Positions 35,792 to 43,385 of a stretch of 64,000 nt of DNA are shown piece after piece. The position numbers and the translations under genes were made by a program. The notes beneath the pieces are model-generated. The model had not been told where the DNA came from. It was given only the letters and a program-made list of their open reading frames with translations, and ran no database searches. The number at the start of each line of letters is the position of its first letter. Position 1 is the first letter of the stretch. This stretch comes from UBA5078 sp051252515 (GTDB taxonomy: Bacteria; Pseudomonadota; Gammaproteobacteria; Pseudomonadales; Pseudohongiellaceae): NCBI GenBank assembly GCA_051252515.1, contig JBPOFS010000002.1:744001-808000 (forward strand). Direction: 5' to 3'.

Positions 35792-36595
35792 ATGAGTAAG
35801 ACAATTTTAGTGACCGGGTCGACTGATGGTATTGGTTTGGCAACGGCGCTGTCGCTTGCCGAATGGGGTCACTGTGTTTTGCTGCATGGTAGAAACGAGG
35901 CCAAGCTACAAGCGGCTAAAAGCAAAATTCTTAGTACAAAGCCCAACGCAAAAGTAGAAACCTATAATGCAGATCTGTCGATCAGTAGTGAGGTGTTGGT
36001 TCTGGCCAAGGCCGTGCGAGCTAAGCATAAAAAGCTCGATGGATTGATCAACAATGCTGGCGTGTATATTGTTCCTGAAACAGTGTCGAGTGATGGTTTA
36101 GATGTTCGGTTTATGGTGAACACCATTTCTCCGTTTAGATTGATGAAACTTCTGCTGCCGATCATGGGCAGTGGTTCTCGTGTCATCAACTTATCTTCCG
36201 CCGCGCAAGCTGCGCTAGACCCAGTGGAGATCGCAAAGCCTAGCTCACTCGATGATGGCGCGGTGTATGCTAGAAGCAAGTTAGCGTTAACGATGTGGAC
36301 GCGGCATGTCGCTGATTCATTCGATGAGAGTCAGCCAGTAGTGATCGCGGTAAACCCTGGCTCGTTGCTTGGCAGCAAAATGGTCAAGGAAGCTTTTGGG
36401 ATTCCCGGTGGAGATATTCAGAAAGGGGCTGAGATATTGGTTCGCGCCGTGCTGTCAGAGGAGTTCGCCACAAGAAGCGGTGAATATTTTGATAATGACT
36501 CTGGACAGTTTGCATCGCCACATACTGATGCGCTAAATGCTAAGAAGAATGCTGATGTGGTGCTGGTGTTAGAGGCAATTATTGCAAGGTTATAA
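35792..36595 (+). CDS. Short-chain dehydrogenase/reductase (SDR)
   Basis: A 267-residue oxidoreductase. ATG 35792 is preferred over the in-frame GTG 18 bases upstream because GGAG lies between them. The nucleotide motif TGSTDGIGLATA, the NNAGVY motif, the catalytic Ser in INLSSAAQA and the Tyr-x3-Lys in YARSKLAL are all present. This is the retinol-dehydrogenase/WWOX-like classical SDR subgroup. The region shared with the TetR gene suggests joint control. Its substrate is unknown. Confidence 0.85.
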   Translation: MSKTILVTGSTDGIGLATALSLAEWGHCVLLHGRNEAKLQAAKSKILSTKPNAKVETYNADLSISSEVLVLAKAVRAKHKKLDGLINNAGVYIVPETVSSDGLDVRFMVNTISPFRLMKLLLPIMGSGSRVINLSSAAQAALDPVEIAKPSSLDDGAVYARSKLALTMWTRHVADSFDESQPVVIAVNPGSLLGSKMVKEAFGIPGGDIQKGAEILVRAVLSEEFATRSGEYFDNDSGQFASPHTDALNAKKNADVVLVLEAIIARL

Positions 36596-36632
36596 AAAAG
36601 CCCTGGCCACATCCGTTGTGGCCAGGGCTTTT
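36596..36632. terminator. Bidirectional terminator between SDR and CsbD genes
   Basis: A long perfect stem (AAAAGCCCTGGCCAC with GTGGCCAGGGCTTTT) around a 7-base loop serves both convergent genes. Confidence 0.92.
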
Positions 36633-36635
36633 AGC

Positions 36636-36833
36636 TTACAATGAGTCGATAAACTCATTCACTTCCTTTTTTGCCTGTTCCTTTTCCTTTCCATAACGCT
36701 CTTGAACAAGCCCGGCAAAACGTTCCCTGTTGCCTTTGATCTGTTCGAAGTCGCTGTCAGTAATTTTACCCCAGCGAGTTTGTACAGATCCTTTCATTTG
36801 CTTCCATTTTCCTTCAACAATGTCGTTGTTCAT
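36636..36833 (-). CDS. CsbD-family stress protein
   Basis: A 65-residue hydrophilic protein with AGGAG 6 bases before ATG. It matches CsbD throughout: NDIVEGKWKQMKGSVQTRWGKIT and DFEQIKGNRERFAGLVQERYG. CsbD proteins are abundant general-stress proteins (sigma B dependent in Bacillus) of unknown activity. A TGTGCGTT half-site resembling the 31175 operator lies upstream. Confidence 0.9.
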   Translation of the reverse strand: MNNDIVEGKWKQMKGSVQTRWGKITDSDFEQIKGNRERFAGLVQERYGKEKEQAKKEVNEFIDSL

Positions 36834-36892
36834 GATGCGCTCCTATTATTTTATGGATTGAAAATTTGGAACTAAATGTGCGTTCGCTAAAA

Positions 36893-37219
36893 TTAAAGTG
36901 AGCTGACGCTGTTTGTTTCGTCCATGTTCTCTATGGCGTCAACAATTTGCACATATTGCTCTTCGCCAATTGTATTGGCATTCACAACATCGGTATCTTC
37001 AAACTCAACTTCTGGGAGAACGCGCTTAACGTCGGCTGTGGTAACAATCTCGCTGGCAGCTTGTAGCTCAAGCTGTGGCAATGCGCTTGTCAGCTCTTGC
37101 GTGTTCAACGTACCGTCCTGGTTTTTGTCAGCTTCACTGAATGAGGGGTGGTCGCCTGCTACGGCAAATCCTGAAGCGGTAAGTAGCAATGTAGATGCAA
37201 TCAATAATGACTTTTTCAT
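36893..37219 (-). CDS. Exported EF-hand protein
   Basis: A 108-residue protein with an N-terminal signal peptide (LLIASTLLLTASGFAVA-GD). One clear calcium-binding EF-hand loop, DKNQDGTLNTQEL, lies about residues 31-43; a second degenerate one may be near DTDVVNANTIGEEQY. The RBS AGGA precedes ATG 37219. It would act as a small periplasmic calcium-binding protein. Two palindromes (GTGCAC, GTGTGCACAC) lie upstream at 37255-37277. Confidence 0.72.
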   Translation of the reverse strand: MKKSLLIASTLLLTASGFAVAGDHPSFSEADKNQDGTLNTQELTSALPQLELQAASEIVTTADVKRVLPEVEFEDTDVVNANTIGEEQYVQIVDAIENMDETNSVSSL

Positions 37220-37500
37220 AATTCTATCCTCGCTGTATTCAGTTGTTTAGTGATGTGCACCTTTCCTGTGTGCACACTTGAGATAGAGCAAGGGCTGTGC
37301 CAGTTTTGTAAAGTATAGTTAAAACAAAGGCTTAGGTTTTTTTAGGGAGTGGGGCGATTGTAAATGTGTCGTGCTTGAGGGACACGGATGGGGTAATTTT
37401 TACAAGTGACTGTAATTGCTGTCTTTAAGTGTTGGGGTGGCACGACAGCCCTAATCTGAGGCTCCTTCTAGATCATTAGAGCCCCAGTCTTTGTGTACGG

Positions 37501-37764
37501 TTAGCGCCTGATTCGGGTGTCGCCATGATATTGATCGCAGAACTCTTTGCGAGTTTTTGCAGTTTCATCTTCATTGAAAAAGATTTCGATAGAGTAGCGA
37601 GAAACGATCACCATAGAGCTGCCGCAGAGCACCTCGTAGTTGTCGATACCGACAAGAGTGGCATAACTAGGGGGGCGAAGGACCGAGCTTTCATTATTAC
37701 CAGCACAGGCCGCTAGCAGAGGAAGTGCCAATAAACCCAAAATTGCAGTGCGTATTCGTGACAT
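37501..37764 (-). CDS. Small lipoprotein, function unknown
   Basis: An 87-residue protein with signal peptide and lipobox LAAC (Cys20). RBS AGGGG precedes ATG 37764. The mature part has four Cys in total (including EVLCGSS and EFCDQYHG) that could form a disulfide, and a beta-like VIVSRYSIEIFFNEDETAKT. I recognise no family. Confidence 0.6.
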   Translation of the reverse strand: MSRIRTAILGLLALPLLAACAGNNESSVLRPPSYATLVGIDNYEVLCGSSMVIVSRYSIEIFFNEDETAKTRKEFCDQYHGDTRIRR

Positions 37765-37853
37765 AGTCTTTATCCCCTTAGGTAATGAATCTAGCAGGTT
37801 AACACTATCTTAAAACATTACTAGTTTAGTCATAATACGGGCAACGCCATTGT

Positions 37854-39020
37854 TTAATAAAAGCTTAAAAACAGATCCGCCAATTTCTTCACTCGGCCCC
37901 AAAACCAAATCTTCAAGCGGTAGTGCAAAGGCTGTTGCAGCCAGGCTTGCAGCGTCAGCTCCTTGCTTTGGCTGAAGTCGTGCTCGAAGCATTGCTGTAC
38001 GCTCTGCGTCAGCGCGGGGTCCAATGCGTTCTGGTTCGCCTCTAGGTTCCAGTGCAGAGTCCAGTGATCGAAATTGCTTGAGCCTAGCGAAACCCATTGA
38101 TCGATTAGAACAGATTTCAGATGCGAGAAGCGTGGTTGGTATTCGTAAATTTTGACACCGGCGCGTAGCAGGTTGGCGTAGTAAATTTGGCCGGCATAAC
38201 GCACGGCCGGGAGGTCGGTGAACTTTCCGCATACTTGTATACGCACATCGATGCCGCGCTTAGCCGCATGGAGCAAAGCAATGCGTAATATGCGTGGGGG
38301 CACAAAATAGGGCGTCGAAAGCCATACTCTAGATTGTGCGTGGCGAATGCGTGTAATTAAAGACAACAGAAGATCGCGGTTATTGCGTGATGCACTGAAG
38401 GCGACTCTACCAAGACCAGTCGAGGCCTCTGGTAGGGGGGCGGTGACGTCCTCTTGTTCTTGGCTGTCGAGCATTTTGCGCTGGGGTTTGTAGGCGTGCT
38501 GCCAAGATTGTTCGAATAGGGTCTGCCAGTCGGCGACGATACTGCCTTGCACGACCAACATCTGCTCATGCCAAGGCGTTTGCTGTTGAGCATCTGCCGT
38601 ACAGAATTCATCTGTGAAACCAAAGCCACCGACACAGGCGATGCGCTGATCGAACACTAGTAGTTTGCGGTGGTCGCGGTGCAGGTTGCGCACGCCGTTG
38701 TGCCAAGTGATGGGGTTGTAGAAACGCAGATCCACGCCGGCCTCACGCAAGGCTTCTCGCTCAGCCGCCACAAAGTCAGCACTGCCATTGGCATCGAGTA
38801 GGCAGCGCACGACCACTCCACGGGTGGCGGCAGCGCATAAGGCTGCTACAAGCCGCTTGGTCGCCGATCCTGATATCACCAGATACTCTTCGATGTCGAT
38901 GCGGGACTGTGCTTCTTCGATGCATTGAAGAATGCGCGGGAAGAACGCGGTGCCGTCGATCAACAGTTCGAACTGGCAGTCTTGGTGCCAGTTGAATGGG
39001 GTTATTGGGGATGTTTGCAT
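37854..39020 (-). CDS. Phospholipase D-like / cardiolipin synthase family protein
   Basis: A 388-residue protein with two PLD domains. The first HKD motif is LHRDHRKLLVFDQRIACVGGFGF (about residue 115) and the second is HLKSVLIDQWVSLGSSNFD (about residue 300). The spacing and the GGFGFTDEF and SSNFDHWTLHWNLEAN signatures match ClsB/ClsC-type cardiolipin synthases. There is no N-terminal transmembrane pair. It probably makes or remodels phospholipid at the membrane, consistent with the envelope-stress genes around it; a nuclease role is less likely. Confidence 0.8.
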   Translation of the reverse strand: MQTSPITPFNWHQDCQFELLIDGTAFFPRILQCIEEAQSRIDIEEYLVISGSATKRLVAALCAAATRGVVVRCLLDANGSADFVAAEREALREAGVDLRFYNPITWHNGVRNLHRDHRKLLVFDQRIACVGGFGFTDEFCTADAQQQTPWHEQMLVVQGSIVADWQTLFEQSWQHAYKPQRKMLDSQEQEDVTAPLPEASTGLGRVAFSASRNNRDLLLSLITRIRHAQSRVWLSTPYFVPPRILRIALLHAAKRGIDVRIQVCGKFTDLPAVRYAGQIYYANLLRAGVKIYEYQPRFSHLKSVLIDQWVSLGSSNFDHWTLHWNLEANQNALDPALTQSVQQCFEHDFSQSKELTLQAWLQQPLHYRLKIWFWGRVKKLADLFLSFY

Positions 39021-39115
39021 GTGGGTGTGGTCATTTGTGCGTGTATGGTGCGGGCAAGGTTGAAGAGCCCTATGAGTATGGCAATGGAAAATAGTTGGAG
39101 GGGGATTCTATTCAT
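39002..39115 (-). CDS. Possible 37-residue hydrophobic peptide between Fic and PLD genes
   Basis: ATG 39115 overlaps the Fic stop region (ATGAATAG) and the frame ends inside the start of the PLD gene. The peptide MNRIPLQLFSIAILIGLFNLA has a single hydrophobic stretch. It could be a coupling or leader peptide, or chance. Confidence 0.25.
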   Translation of the reverse strand: MNRIPLQLFSIAILIGLFNLARTIHAQMTTPTCKHPQ

Positions 39116-40214
39116 AGGATGTAAGCCTGTTGTTATCCTGCGTCATCAATGTCATCAGCTTTGGATGAACAAACAGTTTTTCTTTTCCGGCGGTTTTTTC
39201 CGTGAGTACCCCTATGTCGCAAAGCTGCTTTAAATACACAGAGGCGGTTTGGCGTTTGGCAATATTGCGTGTCACTAGATCGCTGATGCGACAATAGGGC
39301 TGTTCAAAGATCAGTTGAATCAATTCGTGACTGTAGGTTTTTGGCAACTTAGTCCGTACGTGCTCATTGGTGTGTTCCATCAACTGTCGTATAGCAGAGA
39401 TTTTTTCACAGGTCCAAATGGACATTTCCTCCACTCCGCGCAACATGAACAAAATCCACGATTGCCAATCTTGCTCGCGAGTTACTTGTGTGAGTAGTCG
39501 ATAGTAATCCTGTTTGTGTTGCACGATATAGCGGCTGAGATACAAGATGGGCAGCGTGAGCAGTTGTTGCTCGATCAGGTAGAGGACGTTTACGATGCGT
39601 CCGGTACGGCCGTTACCATCGAAAAAAAGATGGATCGCTTCAAATTGATAGTGGCTTATAGCCATTTTGATTAGCGGGTCTAAATCTTCATCGCTATGGA
39701 TAAACCCTTCCCAATTGCTCAGCAAATTACGTATGACATCTTCGCCAACGGGCGGCGTGTAGATGATTTCGTGTGACTTCTGATTCGCGATCACGGTGCC
39801 TGGCACTTTGCGAATATCCATGCTCTGGGCTTTCAGTGTACTGCATATTTCAATTGCGGTAGTGACACACAGTGGGCGTTGCTGCAGTTGGATAAATCCT
39901 TGGTATAGCGCGGTGCGGTAGCGAAGCGCTTCTTTAGTTGGTGCATCGGCGGCATTGTCTTCGGCGGCAAACTGAAAGAGATTGTCCATGGTGGTAACGA
40001 TGTTTTCGATTTCCGAACTGTCTTTGGCCTCTAAAAGAGGCAGCAGGTTAATGAGCAAGGTTTGGTTTGGTAGTAGCGCTCCGGCTTGATTGAGTCCAGC
40101 GAGCGCTGCACGGGCTTTAATACAGGCCTTGAGAATAGGCACGGTTTCTATGCGCTGGCGCTCCGGTGGTAGTGATGGGAGGCTGTTGTTGGGTTGGTTG
40201 GCTTGCCAGCTCAT
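39108..40214 (-). CDS. fic: Fic-family protein adenylyltransferase (SoFic-like)
   Basis: About 368 residues from ATG 40214. The Fic active site HLFFDGNGRTGR (His195-Arg206) matches HxFx(D/E)GNGRxxR; the usual Pro after His is Leu. The N-terminal inhibitory motif SSEIEN (Ser66-Glu70-Asn71) marks a class II, self-inhibited Fic. The C-terminal winged helix is present (LVTRNIAKRQTASVYLKQLCDIGVL). It resembles Shewanella SoFic closely along its length. It transfers AMP to target proteins; the target is unknown. Four ATCGA-type boxes upstream may be its own operator. Confidence 0.88.
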   Translation of the reverse strand: MSWQANQPNNSLPSLPPERQRIETVPILKACIKARAALAGLNQAGALLPNQTLLINLLPLLEAKDSSEIENIVTTMDNLFQFAAEDNAADAPTKEALRYRTALYQGFIQLQQRPLCVTTAIEICSTLKAQSMDIRKVPGTVIANQKSHEIIYTPPVGEDVIRNLLSNWEGFIHSDEDLDPLIKMAISHYQFEAIHLFFDGNGRTGRIVNVLYLIEQQLLTLPILYLSRYIVQHKQDYYRLLTQVTREQDWQSWILFMLRGVEEMSIWTCEKISAIRQLMEHTNEHVRTKLPKTYSHELIQLIFEQPYCRISDLVTRNIAKRQTASVYLKQLCDIGVLTEKTAGKEKLFVHPKLMTLMTQDNNRLTSYE

Positions 40215-40232
40215 GTTTAAATAGCCCAATTA

Positions 40233-40322
40233 TATCGACACGTTTTGTGTTTTTAAGCAGTGTATGTCGATGGAATCGACGTTGCAAGGTGTTGTGTCGA
40301 TAAAAATCAATAAAATCGATAT
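40233..40322. promoter_or_regulatory. Repeated ATCGA-type boxes upstream of fic
   Basis: TATCGACAC (40233), the palindrome GTCGATGGAATCGAC (40266-40280), TGTCGATA (40295) and ATCGATAT (40315) recur in both orientations within 90 bases between fic and the divergent NERD gene. This suggests a cooperative operator. Confidence 0.45.
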
Positions 40323-40505
40323 GTTTGCTTAATGTGTATAAAAAACTGCGAAAATTTATACAAGTTGGTTTCGCTTGCAGCTAAAACTGATGGCCCTTGA
40401 GTAGAGCTTACTCACTAGAGATAAATGAGCTAGCATGAGCCCCACGGACCTAGTGGTTTTTATTTTAGTGCCCAAAATCTAATCTAGCAGCAAATACGTG
40501 TTGAT

Positions 40506-41507
40506 ATGATCTTAACTGAAGCTCGAGAATTGACGAACCCTGACAATGTTTACGCCCGTGCTGGCAAGAAGCAAGAGGACGCGGTGGCGTTTTATCTGCG
40601 CAGGGCATTTGGCAGTGCCGATGATGTGTTTGTATTCAATGACCTAATGCTCAACCACGAAGGAGAGCGCGCGCAGATAGACCATCTTATCGTGCATACA
40701 TTTGGTTTTGTCATCATTGAAAGTAAGTCGATCACCGGCGAGGTGAAAGTGAACTCACAAGGTGAATGGAGCCGCAGCTATAAAGGGCAATGGAGCGGCA
40801 TGCCATCTCCCATTATTCAAGCGCAGCTACAAGGCGCGATCTTGCAGAGCTTACTGAAGGACAACGCCTCTAAATTGCTTGATAAGTTGCTGATGGGTTT
40901 GGTGCAAGCGGGCTTCGGAGCACGAGATCTTGCAATTTATTGTGCTGTCTCAAACAACGCGATTCTTCATCGCGACAACATGCCTAAGAAAATGCACGGC
41001 CAAGTTGTTAAGGCTGAAGCATTGGTTGAAATTTTGAAAAAGAAGTGCTCCAAAGTACGTGGCTACCTGTCGACTGTGCCGGACTTTAAGCTGAATGAAC
41101 TTAAGAATATTGCCGAGTTTTTGCTGCTACAAAATTGTCGGCCGGACCTAAAATATAAAGTAGAAGTAACTCTTAACACCGTAGATCGAATGCAAGAAAT
41201 CGATTCAAATAGTCATGCTCCAGTTCTTTCCGAGGTGTCAAATCAGAGCGTTGTTGAATCTGAGTTAGTGGCTTTTGGTGTCGACGAAGCTCAGAGTAAA
41301 GTGTTTTGCAAACATTGTGCAGAGACCGAAAAACTGACGCCCAGTTCTGGTAAGTTTGGCTATTACCTTGTGTGTGGAAGTTGCGGGAAAAATACGCCTT
41401 TAAAACATCTGTGTTTAGAGTGTAAAAAACATTCGGTGAAAATTAGTAAAAACGGTGATGTGTACTCGGCGATTTGCCCTGGAGGGCATGAGTATAGGGT
41501 GGTGTAG
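40506..41507 (+). CDS. NERD-domain putative nuclease with C-terminal zinc ribbons
   Basis: A 333-residue protein. Residues 20-120 are a NERD (nuclease-related, PD-(D/E)xK-like) domain. Asp59 in AQIDHLIV and Glu72-x-Lys74 in VIIESKSI supply the expected catalytic triad. The C-terminal third has Cys pairs CKHC...CGSC and CLEC...CPGGH typical of zinc ribbons for nucleic-acid binding. The start has no clear ribosome site. It is the first gene of a same-strand block with a second NERD protein, a NUDIX-methyltransferase and a PLD-helicase. A defence or DNA-processing role is inferred from this context. Confidence 0.78.
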   Translation: MILTEARELTNPDNVYARAGKKQEDAVAFYLRRAFGSADDVFVFNDLMLNHEGERAQIDHLIVHTFGFVIIESKSITGEVKVNSQGEWSRSYKGQWSGMPSPIIQAQLQGAILQSLLKDNASKLLDKLLMGLVQAGFGARDLAIYCAVSNNAILHRDNMPKKMHGQVVKAEALVEILKKKCSKVRGYLSTVPDFKLNELKNIAEFLLLQNCRPDLKYKVEVTLNTVDRMQEIDSNSHAPVLSEVSNQSVVESELVAFGVDEAQSKVFCKHCAETEKLTPSSGKFGYYLVCGSCGKNTPLKHLCLECKKHSVKISKNGDVYSAICPGGHEYRVV

Positions 41508-41532
41508 AAGTGTTCTTGATGGAGTTGGTGCC

Positions 41533-42294
41533 GTGTTTGTTGATCTCATAATTCAAATCTGGTGGGTGATCCCACTAATAGTCATTGTTACTCTTTTAAA
41601 ACTTCCTGTCGTGAAAGGTATGTTTGGCGAACTGCTTGTTGTTTTGATGTTGCGTCTGTTCCTCAATAAAGATCGTTACCATCGATTGCACAACGTTACG
41701 CTTCCAATGATCGATGGTACGACGCAAATCGACCATATTGTTGTATCTGAATTCGGCATCTTCGTTATCGAGACTAAGAATATGCGGGGCTGGATATTCG
41801 GTTCTGAGAAGCAAGCGCAGTGGACACAGAAGATCTTCAAAAAAAATATACGATTTCAAAATCCGTTGCGGCAAAACTTCAAACATACCAAGGCTGTTGA
41901 AACAGTTACTGGTTTGGAGTCCGATCGAGTTCACTCCGTGGTCGTGTTTGTGGGTGACTCTACTTTCAAGACGCCAATGCCGAACAATGTGGTGTATGGC
42001 GGTGGGCTTGTTCGTTTCATAAAGTCATTTCAAGAGCTAATTCTTAGTGAAGAAGACGTTGCCTTGGCAATGGATAGTATTCGCAATGGTAAACACGCGA
42101 CTAATGGGCAAACTCATAAAGACCATGTGGCGAGATTGAAGACAAGAAGTGACGAGAACGCTTCTAGGCTTTGCCCTCGATGCGGTGAGGCGCTTGTTAT
42201 TAGGCAGGTTCGCAAAGGAGTGAACGCTGGGGCGAAGTTTTGGGGGTGTACTGCATATCCTAGGTGTCGGGCGGTGCAGAAGATTTCAGTTTAG
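41533..42294 (+). CDS. Membrane-anchored NERD-domain protein with topoisomerase-type zinc finger
   Basis: I start this at GTG 41533 (253 residues), with GGAG 8 bases upstream; the longer frame back to 41455 overlaps the first NERD gene. An N-terminal transmembrane segment (IIQIWWVIPLIVIVTLL) is followed by a NERD domain with TTQIDHIVVSEFGIFVIETKN (Asp...Glu-x-Lys). The C-terminus is a topoisomerase-like zinc ribbon (CPRCG...GCTAYPRC). Such TM-NERD-zinc proteins are widespread and uncharacterised. The anchor could place a nuclease at the membrane, where incoming DNA enters. Confidence 0.78.
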   Translation: MFVDLIIQIWWVIPLIVIVTLLKLPVVKGMFGELLVVLMLRLFLNKDRYHRLHNVTLPMIDGTTQIDHIVVSEFGIFVIETKNMRGWIFGSEKQAQWTQKIFKKNIRFQNPLRQNFKHTKAVETVTGLESDRVHSVVVFVGDSTFKTPMPNNVVYGGGLVRFIKSFQELILSEEDVALAMDSIRNGKHATNGQTHKDHVARLKTRSDENASRLCPRCGEALVIRQVRKGVNAGAKFWGCTAYPRCRAVQKISV

Positions 42295-42398
42295 TTAAAA
42301 ATAGAACTCATAAAAAAATCAGACGATACTGACATATAATCGTTTGAGTTTGTGAGTGGTATACCCCTGATAAAAAAACATTTATAGAAATTACTTAA

Positions 42399-43385
42399 AT
42401 GAGCAAGAAAATAATTGATGTAACTGCAGCGATAATAGTCAAGCAAGGGAAAATTCTAGCCGCTCGTAGGGGGCCTGGAAAGCACCTTCAAGGCTATTGG
42501 GAGTTCCCAGGTGGAAAGGTTGAAGAAAATGAATCTCCAGAAACCTGTCTTGAGAGAGAGCTATTTGAAGAACTCAGTATTTCTTCGAGAGTGGGCGCAT
42601 ATATTGGCCAGAGCGTCTTTGACTACGGTGATAAAATTGTCAAACTGATGGCTTATGAAGTCGATCATTTAGGCGGAGACTTCAAGCTCGTGGATCATGA
42701 TGAGATTTGCTGGCTCGATCTTGAACAGATTGACGATTTGAAGTGGGCGCCTGCCGACATTCCCCTGATAGAACAATTCAAATCTCGCGCAAGAGTTGTT
42801 CAGTACTATTCCCGCAATGCTATTGAGTACTGTGAAGAGACCAGTGGGTTTGATGTTGGTAATCTTTATAGTCCTTTTCTTGAGAATATTAAAAATGGAG
42901 CCCATATCCTTGATCTTGGGTGCGGATCGGGTAGAGATAGTAAGGCTTTTCGAGAGATGGGGTATGAAGTCACATCAGTTGATGTCAGCCCAGAAATAGC
43001 AGCTTGGGCATCCACCTTTACAGGACATCCTGTGATTGTTAAATCATTCTTGGAAATGGATGAAGTAGAAAAATATGATGGAGTTTGGGCATCGGCTAGC
43101 TTGTTGCATTGTCATGAAGACCAACTGCTTGAAGTAGTAGAGAAGGTAATGAATAGTCTCAAATTGGGAGGTGTGGCATATCTGTCGTTTAAGTGGGGAG
43201 AGTCCATGTCTATAGATGATCGTGGGCGGTATTTCTCCAATTTAACAGTCGAATCTCTTGGACAGCTCCTTAAAAGTGCCTTCAATGCAGAAATCTTGAA
43301 AATCTGGGATTCCGAAACACTGTTGCGTGACAAGCCTCAAAGGTGGGTTAACGCGATTATTCAAAAAAGTGGTGGTCCACTTTGA
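42399..43385 (+). CDS. NUDIX hydrolase fused to a SAM methyltransferase
   Basis: A 328-residue fusion. Residues 5-130 are a MutT/NUDIX domain with a complete Nudix box from Gly39 to Glu58 (GKVEENESPETCLERELFEE) and the (A/R)RRGPGKHLQGYWEFPGG lead-in typical of 8-oxo-dGTP/CTP diphosphatases. Residues about 145-325 are a class I methyltransferase with DLGCGSGRDSKAF (172-184) and SVDVSPE. No target-recognition domain or NPPY motif is present, so a small molecule or nucleotide is a more likely methyl acceptor than DNA. The stop overlaps the helicase start (TTGA), showing tight coupling. Confidence 0.82.
   Translation: MSKKIIDVTAAIIVKQGKILAARRGPGKHLQGYWEFPGGKVEENESPETCLERELFEELSISSRVGAYIGQSVFDYGDKIVKLMAYEVDHLGGDFKLVDHDEICWLDLEQIDDLKWAPADIPLIEQFKSRARVVQYYSRNAIEYCEETSGFDVGNLYSPFLENIKNGAHILDLGCGSGRDSKAFREMGYEVTSVDVSPEIAAWASTFTGHPVIVKSFLEMDEVEKYDGVWASASLLHCHEDQLLEVVEKVMNSLKLGGVAYLSFKWGESMSIDDRGRYFSNLTVESLGQLLKSAFNAEILKIWDSETLLRDKPQRWVNAIIQKSGGPL

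Noticed and set aside
37810..38232. 140-residue frame within the PLD gene
   Set aside because: A shifted-frame shadow of the PLD C-terminus with no ribosome site.
37854..39020. PLD protein as a nuclease of the nearby defence module
   Set aside because: Two HKD motifs and flanking signatures fit cardiolipin synthase-type enzymes, and its strand and neighbours belong with the envelope-stress genes.
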